Source of the DNA: Parazoarcus communis SWub3 = DSM 12120
Lineage (GTDB): Bacteria > Pseudomonadota > Gammaproteobacteria > Burkholderiales > Rhodocyclaceae
DNA: 64,000 nucleotides
Assembly: GCF_003226565.1 (NCBI RefSeq)
Contig: NZ_QKOE01000003.1
Coordinates: 1-64,000, forward strand
Reading direction: 5' to 3'
In this document: positions 1-8,159 of the stretch, one piece after another
How positions within the stretch are numbered: the first letter of the stretch is position 1
Layout of the letters: every line of letters starts with the position of its first letter
Position numbers and translations under genes: made by a program
Notes under the pieces: generated by a model
Databases searched by the model: none
Told to the model about the DNA's origin: nothing
What the model saw: the letters and a program-made list of their open reading frames with translations, nothing else

Positions 1-71
1 CCTGCGGGCGTACGCAAGGCGCAGTCGAGCTTGGCCTTGGCCACATCGATGCCCAGATGAAACGTATGCAT
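1..71 (-). mobile_element. IS110-family transposase, N-terminal end (cut by window edge)
   Basis: Only the first 23 codons are inside the window. The minus-strand reading from an ATG at 71-69 gives MHTF followed by HLGIDVAKAKLDCAL, the usual opening of IS110-family recombinases. The GIDVAK Asp is the first acidic residue of the RuvC-like DEDD domain. A strong ribosome binding site (GGAGGA) lies about 6 bases before the ATG. The enzyme would catalyse RNA-guided excision and integration of the element together with a C-terminal serine-containing Tnp domain that is not visible here. Whether the copy is intact cannot be judged from this window. Confidence 0.8.
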
Positions 72-149
72 GTGAAGTCCTCCGCTGATCTACCTTGTCA
101 ATGCGGGCTACCGGCATGCCGGGCCAAAGATACTGTTCGATCTGTTTGC

Positions 150-360
150 GAGGGTGAGCGAGTGCTGCAGGGATCTACGCCGCGGGCGCGAAGCCCAAGG
201 GCGGGAACGGCATGCACTCGCTCGAGCTGGGGTGCCCCCCAACTGTGCAGCGTCCGGATGGCCCCGTGCTGGGCTCTCTTCAATCGCGCTACGCGCTCCA
301 TCCGAGAACCCAGCACGGCAAACCGCACACCAACCGATTTTGCACGAAAACAAAATACAA
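150..360 (-). ncRNA. Candidate IS110 bridge RNA (noncoding end of the element)
   Basis: The noncoding stretch upstream of the transposase folds, in minus-strand order, into three hairpins. First is a small stem-loop (337-342 with 351-356). Second is a hairpin with a 10-bp perfect stem (309-318 with 264-273), an internal loop and a CGCG tip helix (292-295 with 285-288). Third is a hairpin with a 10-bp perfect stem (214-223 with 156-165), a large internal loop and a GGGC/GCCC tip helix. A 5' stem-loop followed by a target-binding loop and then a donor-binding loop is the layout of IS110-group bridge RNAs, which lie 5' of the recombinase. The limits given are approximate. The call rests on structure and position only. 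Confidence 0.55.
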
Positions 361-469
361 GGGCGGGGTGACAACCCCGCCGTAGCCGCACCTGGCCCGG
401 AAGGCGCCGTACGGAACAGTACCCGTCAACGCCGCATGCCCCCTCCGGCGGGATTCCATCCCGCCCTAC
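360..469. repeat. REP-like palindrome doublet next to the IS110 end
   Basis: Two GC-rich palindromes lie in opposite arrangement. One has GGCGGGG (362-368) paired with CCCCGCC (375-381). The other has GGCGGGAT (447-454) paired with ATCCCGCC (458-465). The outer edges mirror each other: AGGGCGGG at the left, CCGCCCTAC at the right. Such doublets are typical of dispersed intergenic REP/BIME elements, and IS110-family elements often insert at REP sequences. I see no ORF here. Bases 470-565 hold nothing recognisable. Confidence 0.6.
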
Positions 470-565
470 CTCGGGTTCGATCACGGGTGCGTACACTGAC
501 TACCCGTCAATCGGACATTCGCACCGAGTTTGCTGGACGAGACAACATCGTCACCATTTCGGCCA

Positions 566-582
566 GGCACCAAACTGGTGTC
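566..582. promoter_or_regulatory. NtrC-like enhancer site upstream of nirB
   Basis: GGCACC-AAACT-GGTGTC matches the NtrC consensus TGCACC-N5-GGTGCA at 10 of 12 arm positions with the right spacer. It lies about 95 bp before the -24 element at 677, a normal enhancer distance for a sigma-54 promoter. A weaker half-match sits at 585-601. NtrC would link nitrite reductase expression to nitrogen limitation. Confidence 0.5.
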
Positions 583-674
583 CCTGCACGCCCCCAGGCA
601 CTACCGCAGTGCAGCACCCACCCCTCATTTCTCCGCACCTCCTTGCAATAGCGCCCGTTCAGCACTGCCGCCTC

Positions 675-692
675 TTGGTATGAAACCTGCTT
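675..692 (+). promoter_or_regulatory. Sigma-54 (-24/-12) promoter of nirBD
   Basis: TTGGTATGAAACCTGCTT has the invariant GG (677-678) and GC (689-690) separated by exactly 10 bases, as required for RpoN holoenzyme. The predicted transcript start is near 701-703, directly before the first leader hairpin. Nitrate-assimilation operons in proteobacteria are commonly transcribed by sigma-54 under NtrC. Confidence 0.7.
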
Positions 693-702
693 GAAGCACC
701 TT

Positions 703-751
703 GCCTGCGTGCAAGGACGCAACAGGCAGCAGCCTCCGCCAACGACGGTGG
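703..751 (+). promoter_or_regulatory. ANTAR-type dual-hexaloop leader of nirBD
   Basis: Two adjacent hairpins carry six-base loops with A at position 1 and G at position 4, the hallmark of RNA bound by ANTAR proteins such as NasR. P1 is GCCTG(703-707)-CG-TGC-[AAGGAC]-GCA-A-CAGGC(723-727). P2 is CCGCC(736-740)-[AACGAC]-GGTGG(747-751). The linker is 8 bases. A further stem follows (755-759 with 781-785, plus 763-766 with 775-778), but it is not followed by a T-tract, so the regulated terminator is not obvious here. Confidence 0.6.
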
Positions 752-901
752 GGTCCGGCAGACGCGGTTTCACTCGCGCCGCCGGCCAAATCCAACCGAC
801 ATCGAACCGCGTTCCGCGGAGGCCTTCATGCACGCACCGGATCTCCATCCGTGTGCCCAGGTATTGCAGAAGTCCACGCGGACAGAACGAGTGATACCTG
901 C

Positions 902-3433
902 ATGAAGATAATTCTCGTTGGCCACGGCATGGTGGGCCACAAGTTCCTCGAAGAACTCCAGCAACACCAGATCCCAGGTGCCGAAGTCACCGTGCTGTGC
1001 GAAGAAGCGCGCACGGCCTATGACCGGGTGCACCTTTCCGAATTCTTCTCAGGCAAGACCGCTGACGACCTGTCGCTGGTCGCACCTGGCTTCTTCGCCG
1101 AAAGTGGCTTCAAGCTGCGCATCCGTAGCCGTGCAGCGGCGATTGATCGCCGCGCCAGGACAGTCACCACACAGGATGGCGAAACGCTGCACTACGACAA
1201 GCTGGTGCTGGCCACCGGCTCCTACCCTTTCGTGCCACCAGTCAAGGGCCACGACCGCGACCAATGCTTCGTCTATCGCACCATCGAAGATCTGGAGGCG
1301 ATGAAGGCTGCCGGTGCGATCTCGCGCAAGGGCGTGGTCGTTGGCGGGGGCCTGCTCGGTCTGGAGTGCGCCAAGGCGCTGCGCGACCTGGGTCTGGAAA
1401 CACATGTGGTGGAGTTCGCGCCGCGCCTGATGGCCGTGCAGGTCGACGATGACGGTGGCCGCATCCTGCGCGAGAAGATCGAGGCCCTGGGCGTGCACGT
1501 GCACACCAGCCGCAACACCACCGAGATCACCGATGGCATGACTGCCCGTCACCGCATGGTGTTCGCCGACGGCAGCCACCTGGAAACCGACATGATCGTG
1601 TTCTCCGCCGGTATCCGCCCGCGTGACGAACTGGCACGTCAGAACGCCCTGGCCGTTGGCGCACGTGGTGGCATCGCGATCGACGACCACTGCCGCACCA
1701 GCGACCATGACATCTACGCGATCGGCGAATGCGCAGCCTGGCGCGACCAGACCTTTGGCCTGGTCGCGCCGGGTTACGACATGGCCCGCATCACCGCCCG
1801 CCACCTCGCGGGCCAGACCGATGCGGTTTTCAGTGGTGCCGACATGAGCACCAAGCTCAAGCTGATGGGCGTGGATGTCGCCAGCATCGGCGACGCACAT
1901 GGCAAGACCACCGGTAGCCGTAGCTTCCGCTATGTCGACGAATGCAAGCAGATCTACAAGAAGATTGTTGTCAGCGCCGACAGCAAGCGCCTGATCGGCG
2001 CGGTACTGGTAGGCAATGCCGACGAGTACGGCACCCTGCTGCAGCTGGCACTCAACGGCATCGCGCTGCCTACGGAACCCGAGTTCCTGATCCTTCCGGC
2101 CAGCGACGGCAAAGCCAAACCCGGCCTGGGACCGGATGCGCTGCCCGACAGCGCGCAGATCTGCTCCTGCAACAACGTCAGCAAGGGCCAGATCTGCACT
2201 GCAGTGGGCGATGGCGCCACGACGATAGGTGAGCTGAAAGCCTGCACCAAGGCCGGGGCTACCTGCGGCGGCTGTGTTCCTCTGGTGACGCAGATCATGA
2301 AGGCCGAGATGGTCAAGCGCGGCATGGCGGTCAACAACCACCTGTGCGAACACTTCCCGTATTCACGCCAGGAGCTCTACCACCTGATCAGGGTCGGCGG
2401 CATCAAGAGTTTCGAGGACTTGCTGGCGCGCCACGGCAGCGGCCTGGGCTGCGACATCTGCAAGCCCACCGCGGCGTCAATCTTTGCCTCCTGCTGGAAC
2501 GACTTCGTGCTGCAAGGTGAGCTCGCCAGCCTGCAAGACAGCAACGATTACTTCCTTGGCAATATCCAGAAAGACGGCACGTATTCGGTCGTGCCGCGCA
2601 TGCCCGGGGGCGAGGTCACACCCGAAGGCCTGATCGCAGTCGGCCAGGTTGCAAAGACGTACGGTCTTTACACCAAGATCACCGGCGGACAGCGTGTCGA
2701 TCTGTTTGGTGCCCGTGTCGAGCAGTTGCCTGCGATCTGGGAAGAACTGATCGCCGCCGGCTTCGAATCCGGCCACGCCTACGGCAAGTCGCTGCGTACG
2801 GTGAAAAGCTGCGTCGGCAGCACCTGGTGCCGTTACGGCGTGGATGACTCGGTGGGCCTCGCCGTTGAACTGGAGAACCGCTACAAGGGATTGCGGGCAC
2901 CACACAAGATCAAGTTCGGCGTTTCCGGTTGCACCCGCGAATGCGCCGAAGCACAGGGCAAGGACGTCGGCATCATCGCGACCGAACGCGGCTGGAACCT
3001 TTATGTCTGCGGCAATGGCGGCATGAAGCCGCGCCACGCCGAACTGATCGCATCCGACCTGGACAAGGCTGCGCTGATCCGCCTGATCGACCGCTTCCTG
3101 ATGTTCTACGTACGTACCGCCGATCGCCTGCAACGCACCAGCACCTGGCGCGACAACCTGGAAGGTGGCCTGGACTACCTGAAAGCCGTCCTGATCGACG
3201 ACAGTCTGGCCCTGGGCGCTGAACTTGAGGCCCAGATGCAGCACGTCGTCGACACCTACCAGTGTGAATGGAAGACCGCAGTGAGCACCCCCGAAGTGCG
3301 CCAGCGTTTCCGCACCTTCGTCAATGACCCGCAACCGGATGCCCGCATCGTCTTCGTCAAGGAGCGCGGCCAGATCCGCCCTGCCCGCGCCGAGGAGCGC
3401 GACCATGCCACCGCCGATTCGATGACCGTCTGA
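902..3433 (+). CDS. nirB: Assimilatory nitrite reductase [NAD(P)H] large subunit
   Basis: Cytoplasmic enzyme of 843 residues, reducing nitrite to ammonium with NAD(P)H. The order is an FAD-binding motif (GHGMVG, residues 6-11), an NAD-binding motif near 144 (VVGGGLLG), two BFD-like [2Fe-2S] segments (CSC near 421 with CGGC near 457, and a second at about 500-530), then the sulfite/nitrite reductase half with siroheme/[4Fe-4S] ligands CVGSTWC (near 636) and CTREC (near 677). The ATG at 902 is chosen because the Rossmann motif starts five residues later. The frame is open back to 701, but that stretch is the leader RNA. The ribosome binding site is weak. Followed 20 bases later by nirD. The length is typical of the family. 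Confidence 0.96.
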   Translation: MKIILVGHGMVGHKFLEELQQHQIPGAEVTVLCEEARTAYDRVHLSEFFSGKTADDLSLVAPGFFAESGFKLRIRSRAAAIDRRARTVTTQDGETLHYDKLVLATGSYPFVPPVKGHDRDQCFVYRTIEDLEAMKAAGAISRKGVVVGGGLLGLECAKALRDLGLETHVVEFAPRLMAVQVDDDGGRILREKIEALGVHVHTSRNTTEITDGMTARHRMVFADGSHLETDMIVFSAGIRPRDELARQNALAVGARGGIAIDDHCRTSDHDIYAIGECAAWRDQTFGLVAPGYDMARITARHLAGQTDAVFSGADMSTKLKLMGVDVASIGDAHGKTTGSRSFRYVDECKQIYKKIVVSADSKRLIGAVLVGNADEYGTLLQLALNGIALPTEPEFLILPASDGKAKPGLGPDALPDSAQICSCNNVSKGQICTAVGDGATTIGELKACTKAGATCGGCVPLVTQIMKAEMVKRGMAVNNHLCEHFPYSRQELYHLIRVGGIKSFEDLLARHGSGLGCDICKPTAASIFASCWNDFVLQGELASLQDSNDYFLGNIQKDGTYSVVPRMPGGEVTPEGLIAVGQVAKTYGLYTKITGGQRVDLFGARVEQLPAIWEELIAAGFESGHAYGKSLRTVKSCVGSTWCRYGVDDSVGLAVELENRYKGLRAPHKIKFGVSGCTRECAEAQGKDVGIIATERGWNLYVCGNGGMKPRHAELIASDLDKAALIRLIDRFLMFYVRTADRLQRTSTWRDNLEGGLDYLKAVLIDDSLALGAELEAQMQHVVDTYQCEWKTAVSTPEVRQRFRTFVNDPQPDARIVFVKERGQIRPARAEERDHATADSMTV

Positions 3434-3453
3434 GAACGAACAGGATATCCAAC

Positions 3454-3792
3454 ATGAGCAACGAAACCCTGAACTGGACCGCCGTCTGCAAGGTCGGCGA
3501 CATCCTGCCCGGCACCGGCGTCTGCGCCCTGATCGACGACCATCATGTCGCCATCTTCCGTCTGGGCACGGACACCTTCTACGCCATCGACAACATCGAC
3601 CCCCGCACCGGGGTCAGCGTGCTGTCCCGCGGCTTGATCGGCAACCTTGGCGAACACCTCGTCGTCGCTTCACCGATCTACAAGAACCACTTCGACCTGC
3701 GCACCGGCGCCTGCCTGGAGGCCCCGGAACATTCGGTACGGACGCACCGGGTGCAGGTGGAGGGGGACGAGGTGTTGGTCGCGCTGTCCTGA
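3454..3792 (+). CDS. nirD: Nitrite reductase small subunit (Rieske-fold)
   Basis: A 112-residue NirD-type protein partnering NirB. It has the Rieske-like fold signature (DTFYAIDNIDP, SPIYKNHFDLRTG) but lacks the Cys-His pairs that would hold an iron-sulfur cluster, as is normal for NirD. It lies 20 bases after nirB with AGGA before the ATG, so the two are cotranscribed from the sigma-54 promoter. Confidence 0.95.
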   Translation: MSNETLNWTAVCKVGDILPGTGVCALIDDHHVAIFRLGTDTFYAIDNIDPRTGVSVLSRGLIGNLGEHLVVASPIYKNHFDLRTGACLEAPEHSVRTHRVQVEGDEVLVALS

Positions 3793-3803
3793 AACGTGAG
3801 TTA

Positions 3804-3875
3804 CGGGGTCGGGCAACTCAAGCGCGATGCGTCCGACCCCGCTGGCGTCTTGCAGACTGCTTGTCCAAGACGCCA
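3804..3875. terminator. Two hairpins between convergent nirD and the NIT gene
   Basis: CGGGGTCGG (3804-3812) pairs with CCGACCCCG (3833-3841). TGGCGTCTTG (3843-3852) pairs with CAAGACGCCA (3866-3875). They lie between convergent genes and probably end both transcripts. No T-tract follows on either strand, so they are not canonical intrinsic terminators. Confidence 0.45.
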
Positions 3876-3922
3876 AGCGGCGCGAAGGATATAGACCGCC
3901 CTGACAAACACGCATCCAGTAT

Positions 3923-4837
3923 TTATATCGAACCCAGTCTCGACGCAGAAACAGGCGTCTCGCAATCCCTGCTTTCAAGCATGTAACTCAAGGCGTCGCC
4001 ATCCACGCGGATCCACTCGAAAACCTGATCAATGGCATCGGTCGCAATGGCGAAGAAGGTGTCGGCGGCGATGGTCGTGAGGCGGTCCCCGAGAATCGCC
4101 GTACGCAAGGTCTGCGCCAGCCTGTCGACCTGATGACAGGCAGTGCGCACTGAGGCGCACTCGCGTTCGGCGTCGGCGGCCTGGCGTAACAGACGTTCCG
4201 CACGGTTGGCCAGGAACATCAGGCGCACACGTGCCACAGGCGAACATCGCCCGGCGGCGGCTGCGGCGCTTCCAAGGGCGCGCGCCTGCCCCAGGCATTC
4301 GGCAAGCGCCGGCAGGCGGTAGGCAAAATTCCGGATCACGCCCGTTGGCAGGCTGCCCACTGCCGGCAACTCGAGCCGCGCCTCACCCAGGCTGGCGATC
4401 ATGCCGGTCAGGACTTCGATCTGTTGGGTATGTGCGGCAATGTTCTGCTCGGGGGTTGAGTTGGGCAGACGGTCGATCAATTCGCGCCAGCGGTGGCGAA
4501 ACAAGTTCGCCTCCTGCACCCTGAAGCAGGGTCGCAACTGCCCACTCTCATGTTCAGCGGCCCGCACCACCACAGACATCATCGCGTCGATGTTGCGACG
4601 GCGGGCCTGCATGCGGGTTTCAAACTGCCGGTCGCCCGCCAGCCAACCCGTGCTTAATCCACGATGCTGCTGCAGGGCCTTCAACAAGTCGATCAAGCTG
4701 ACGCAGTCGGCCAGCGCCACCTCGGCCTCGGCCCGCCAGTCCGACCGGCGCCGCCGAAGACGGACGATGAGCACCGCAACTGCGGCAAGCACAACGCCCA
4801 AGCCCACCGCTTCAGTCGTCGCCAGGTCCCAAGACAT
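3923..4837 (-). CDS. Membrane-anchored NIT-domain (nitrate/nitrite sensing) protein
   Basis: A 304-residue protein with one N-terminal transmembrane helix (about residues 11-26) followed by RLRRRR. By the positive-inside rule the rest is cytoplasmic. The body resembles the all-helical NIT nitrate/nitrite-sensor domain: LIDLLKALQQHRGLSTGWL corresponds to the conserved Lq.eRG segment, with His in place of the usual Glu. No output domain (ANTAR, HAMP, kinase or MCP) is attached. The ATG at 4837 is preferred over a GTG at 4849 because GAGAGGA lies 4-10 bases before it. It is the last gene of the nrt operon, 35 bases after a chemoreceptor gene without a sensor domain. I infer that the two proteins form a split nitrate receptor. 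Confidence 0.75.
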   Translation of the reverse strand: MSWDLATTEAVGLGVVLAAVAVLIVRLRRRRSDWRAEAEVALADCVSLIDLLKALQQHRGLSTGWLAGDRQFETRMQARRRNIDAMMSVVVRAAEHESGQLRPCFRVQEANLFRHRWRELIDRLPNSTPEQNIAAHTQQIEVLTGMIASLGEARLELPAVGSLPTGVIRNFAYRLPALAECLGQARALGSAAAAAGRCSPVARVRLMFLANRAERLLRQAADAERECASVRTACHQVDRLAQTLRTAILGDRLTTIAADTFFAIATDAIDQVFEWIRVDGDALSYMLESRDCETPVSASRLGSI

Positions 4838-4872
4838 GATCCTCTCCACTGTCGCAACGGCGACCGCTGCCG

Positions 4873-6081
4873 CTACTCGCAGCGGTATCGCCCCACTCTT
4901 TCGGCAAGCTGGTTCGACAACTGATCAAGATAACGGGCAAGCTCGGTAGTCTCGCGCACCTGTCGCTCGTTGGTGTCAGCCATCCCGGCCAGCACCTCGA
5001 TGTTCGCCGACACGGCCTCACTGGCCATACTTTGCTCGCGGCTGGCGTCCGCCATCTGCCGCACCAGTTCGCCCGCCTGCGTTGCGCTGACCTGCATCGC
5101 CTGCAGATCGACAATCGCATCGCGTGCATCGCCAGCACGATTGCGGACGTCGGCATCGACCACCGACATGCTTTCAGCCACCTGACCGATACCTGCCTGC
5201 ACCTTGCCAATACGTTCGGTGATCTCGCGAGTGGCCTGCGCGGTGCGTTCTGCCAGCTTGCGCACTTCGTCCGCCACTACGGCAAACCCACGCCCTTGCT
5301 CGCCAGCACGTGCAGCCTCAATGGCCGCATTGAGCGCAAGCAGGTTGGTCTGATCAGCAATTTCGGCAATAACGCGAACAATGCCGCCAATTTCCTGCGA
5401 ATCACGATCCAGACCTCTGGCGTGTTCGCCTGCGGCCAAAACGGTATCGGCCAGTTGCTCCAAGGTCTGGGACAAGGCGCCGATACGCGCCGCACTGGCG
5501 GCAGCCGCCGTTTCGGTATCCCGGGCCACGATGACAACCCGCACAGCCTGCTCGCTGGCAACCTGCTGGCTGGCCGACAACTGCTCCAGGCTCGCCGCGG
5601 AGGAGACGGTCACATCACGTTGCGCCTTCACACCGTTCGCACCCTCGATGGCATTGGCGGCCGATTCGTGCGCCACACTCGAGATTTCATGTATCGAGCG
5701 CCCGAAATCAACGAACACCTGTGCCAAGGCATGGGTCATTGCATTCAACCGGGCAGCCATCTCCGGCTGCAGTCGTGCAGCTTCGGCACCCAATCTCCCA
5801 GTCAGATCGCCCGCCTCCAGCGTGGAGGCAAATTCGCACAAGGCCTGCTGCCAGCGCTGCTGATTGCGCCATTGCCCGTAGGCCACGAACGACGCGCCAA
5901 GCAAGGCGGTTGTCGCGGCGCCGAACAGTGCCCCGCCGCCGTCGCCACTGGCACCGACCCCCATCCCCACGCCGGCAAGCAGGCTCAGGCCCAATAGCCC
6001 GGCAATGCGTCCACCGCCCTGAGCATGGCCGGTTGTTGCGGGCATCGCGTCCCGCCGCCAGGCACTCACATTCTCATTCAT
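4873..6081 (-). CDS. Methyl-accepting chemotaxis protein without a sensor domain
   Basis: A 402-residue chemoreceptor. Two N-terminal transmembrane helices (about residues 25-45 and 51-68) are joined by a loop of only about eight residues (GASGDGGG), so there is no periplasmic ligand domain. A weak HAMP-like segment follows ([12 protein letters not shown]). Then comes the coiled-coil signalling domain with a clear hairpin tip ([20 protein letters not shown] and [16 protein letters not shown]) that contacts CheA and CheW. There is no C-terminal CheR/CheB-tethering pentapeptide. It lies inside the nitrate uptake operon, 55 bases after the FAD reductase and 35 bases before a NIT-domain gene, so nitrate or nitrite is the likely stimulus (inference). 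Confidence 0.9.
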   Translation of the reverse strand: MNENVSAWRRDAMPATTGHAQGGGRIAGLLGLSLLAGVGMGVGASGDGGGALFGAATTALLGASFVAYGQWRNQQRWQQALCEFASTLEAGDLTGRLGAEAARLQPEMAARLNAMTHALAQVFVDFGRSIHEISSVAHESAANAIEGANGVKAQRDVTVSSAASLEQLSASQQVASEQAVRVVIVARDTETAAAASAARIGALSQTLEQLADTVLAAGEHARGLDRDSQEIGGIVRVIAEIADQTNLLALNAAIEAARAGEQGRGFAVVADEVRKLAERTAQATREITERIGKVQAGIGQVAESMSVVDADVRNRAGDARDAIVDLQAMQVSATQAGELVRQMADASREQSMASEAVSANIEVLAGMADTNERQVRETTELARYLDQLSNQLAERVGRYRCE

Positions 6082-6136
6082 CGTGTCGTCCGCTTCAGGG
6101 TTGGATATCGGACAGCGATCACGCAGCGACCCGCAC

Positions 6137-7366
6137 TCATGCCGTGGCGGCTTCAGCCACCGCAGGCCCGAACATCAGGCGCTCGCGCATGTCGGCCACA
6201 CTGCGCCCCTCCCGTACCAATTGAAAAAGCCAGGCGCCATCGGCGGTATCGCCGACCATCACGGCACCGGCCAGCTGATCGCCCTTGAGCACGAGCTTCT
6301 TGTACACCCCGCCCGGACGATCATGCAGCACGATCTCGTCGCAGCCCTCTCCACCCATGAAGTTACCCGCCGAGAACACATCGACACCAGTGACCTTGAG
6401 CTTGGTCGAAGTCACCGACCCCGGATAACGGCCAATGCCGTAACCGGCCAGATGATTGGCGCAGACCTTGGCCTGCTCGAACAGCGGGGCCACCAGACCA
6501 TAGGCGATGCCACGGTGCATGGCACACTCGCCCACCGCATAGATACGCGGATCGGTAACCGTCTGCAGGGTGTCGCTGACGACGATGCCGCGCTCGCAGA
6601 GCAGCCGGGCGCGCTCGGCGAGCGTGGTGTTGGGCCGGATGCCCGCAGCCATCACAACCAGATCCGCCGGAATCGAACGCCCATCCTTCAACCGGACTTC
6701 AGCCACCCGCCCCCCCTCGCCCGAAACCAGCTCGGCGGTCTGAGCAGCGAGGCAGAAGCGCATGCCCTTGGCCTCAAGCGTGGCCTGCAGCAGCTCGGCC
6801 GCAGGACGATCGAGCTGACGCTCCATGATCCAGTTGCCCAGATGAACCACGGTCACGGCCATACCGCGCAGGGCCAGACCGTTGGCCGCTTCAAGCCCCA
6901 GCAGGCCGGCACCGATGACGACCGCATGGCGATGTTGATTTGCGGCTTCGATCATCGCCTCGGTATCGGCGATGTCGCGGTAGGCAATGACCCCGGGGAG
7001 ATCCTTACCAGGTACGGGCAGGATGAAGGGAACGGAACCGGTTGCCAGCAACAGCCGGTCATACCGTGCCTCGGTACCATCATCCGCACGCACGATTCGA
7101 CGCACGCGATCGATCTCCACCACCTGGCGCCCGGCATGCAGCGCAATGCCGTGCGCACGATACCAGTCCAGATCGTTGAGCATGATGTCGGGCAGGCTCA
7201 TTTCCCCGGCCAGTACCGGCGACAGCAGGATACGGTTGTAGTTGCCGTGCGGCTCGGCCCCGAACACGGTAATGTCATAGCGGTCTGGCACGAGCTTGAG
7301 CAACTCCTCCAGCGTCTTCACCCCGGCCATGCCATTGCCGACCATGACAAGTTTCTGTTTCTGCAT
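6137..7366 (-). CDS. NirB-like FAD/NAD(P)H oxidoreductase, probable nitrate reductase electron-transfer subunit
   Basis: A 409-residue pyridine nucleotide-disulfide oxidoreductase, homologous to the N-terminal third of NirB. The FAD motif is near residues 7-12 (GNGMAG) and an NAD motif is near 150 ([13 protein letters not shown]). The tail [13 protein letters not shown] and YKKLV resembles NasC/NirB. It lacks the [2Fe-2S] BFD and siroheme domains. The likely role is to pass electrons from NAD(P)H to an assimilatory nitrate reductase (NasB/NasC type). The start at 7366 has GAGGAAAG before it; an upstream open frame runs into cobA and is rejected. It lies 10 bases after cobA. Confidence 0.85.
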   Translation of the reverse strand: MQKQKLVMVGNGMAGVKTLEELLKLVPDRYDITVFGAEPHGNYNRILLSPVLAGEMSLPDIMLNDLDWYRAHGIALHAGRQVVEIDRVRRIVRADDGTEARYDRLLLATGSVPFILPVPGKDLPGVIAYRDIADTEAMIEAANQHRHAVVIGAGLLGLEAANGLALRGMAVTVVHLGNWIMERQLDRPAAELLQATLEAKGMRFCLAAQTAELVSGEGGRVAEVRLKDGRSIPADLVVMAAGIRPNTTLAERARLLCERGIVVSDTLQTVTDPRIYAVGECAMHRGIAYGLVAPLFEQAKVCANHLAGYGIGRYPGSVTSTKLKVTGVDVFSAGNFMGGEGCDEIVLHDRPGGVYKKLVLKGDQLAGAVMVGDTADGAWLFQLVREGRSVADMRERLMFGPAVAEAATA

Positions 7367-7376
7367 GATGCTTTCC

Positions 7377-8144
7377 TCAGGCCGCCAGGCTACGCAAAGC
7401 CGGTTGCCATGCGCCGCAATCCATTTCCTTGGCCAGCGCAGCCACCTGCCCCACGACGACAATGGCAGGCGATGCCAGTCCCTCGGCGCTCACCCGCGCT
7501 GGCAGTTCGGCCAACGATCCCTTGACCTGACGCTGCCCCGGCAGGGTGCCCGAGGCGATCGCCGCAGCCGGGGTATCCGGCGGCATGCCAGCCGCGATCA
7601 GGCGGGCGACGATGTTGAGCAAGCGTCCAAGGCCCATGTAGATCACCAGCGTGGTGCCGGTATGCGCCAGCGCCTGCCAGTTCGGCTCCTCACACCCTTC
7701 ACCGGCAGTCCCGCTGACCAGCGTCACGCCATGGGTATGCAGCCGGTGGGTAACCGGGATACCGGCTGCAGCCGGTACCGCGATGCCCGCCGTCAGCCCG
7801 GGGACGACGTCGGCCTCGATCCCGGCGTGCGCCAGTGCATCGATCTCCTCCCCGCCCCGCCCGAACACGAAGGGGTCGCCGCCTTTCAGGCGCACCACGC
7901 ATTTGCCGCGGCGGGCGTAGCGCACCATCAGGCGATGGATGAAATCCTGCGGGGTGGAGGCCCGGCCGCCGCGCTTGCCCACTTTCAGGACGCGCGCGCC
8001 GGGACGCACCATGGCAAGAACGTCAGCCGACACCAGGTCGTCGGCAAGCACGATCTCGGCCTGCTCGGCGAGCAGCCTGGCCGCCCGCAGGGTGAGCAGA
8101 TCCGCGGCACCCGGTCCGGCGCCAATCAGATAGACCTTGGACAT
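7377..8144 (-). CDS. cobA: Uroporphyrinogen-III C-methyltransferase (SUMT)
   Basis: A 255-residue SAM-dependent enzyme that methylates uroporphyrinogen III at C2 and C7 to give precorrin-2, the first step to siroheme. It has the family motifs GAGPGAADLLTLRA (residues 8-21) and VRLKGGDPFVFGRGGEE (near 88-104). It is the single-domain form, without the CysG oxidase/ferrochelatase half. Its place between the nitrate importer and the reductase gene fits the siroheme demand of NirB. The neighbouring intergenic gaps are 10 and 15 bases. Confidence 0.93.
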   Translation of the reverse strand: MSKVYLIGAGPGAADLLTLRAARLLAEQAEIVLADDLVSADVLAMVRPGARVLKVGKRGGRASTPQDFIHRLMVRYARRGKCVVRLKGGDPFVFGRGGEEIDALAHAGIEADVVPGLTAGIAVPAAAGIPVTHRLHTHGVTLVSGTAGEGCEEPNWQALAHTGTTLVIYMGLGRLLNIVARLIAAGMPPDTPAAAIASGTLPGQRQVKGSLAELPARVSAEGLASPAIVVVGQVAALAKEMDCGAWQPALRSLAA

Positions 8145-8159
8145 GCGTGTCTCCGGTGC

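Noticed and set aside
701-901. In-frame upstream extension of nirB (67 codons)
   Set aside because: It overlaps the predicted sigma-54 transcript start and the ANTAR hairpins, and NirB homology begins at the ATG at 902.
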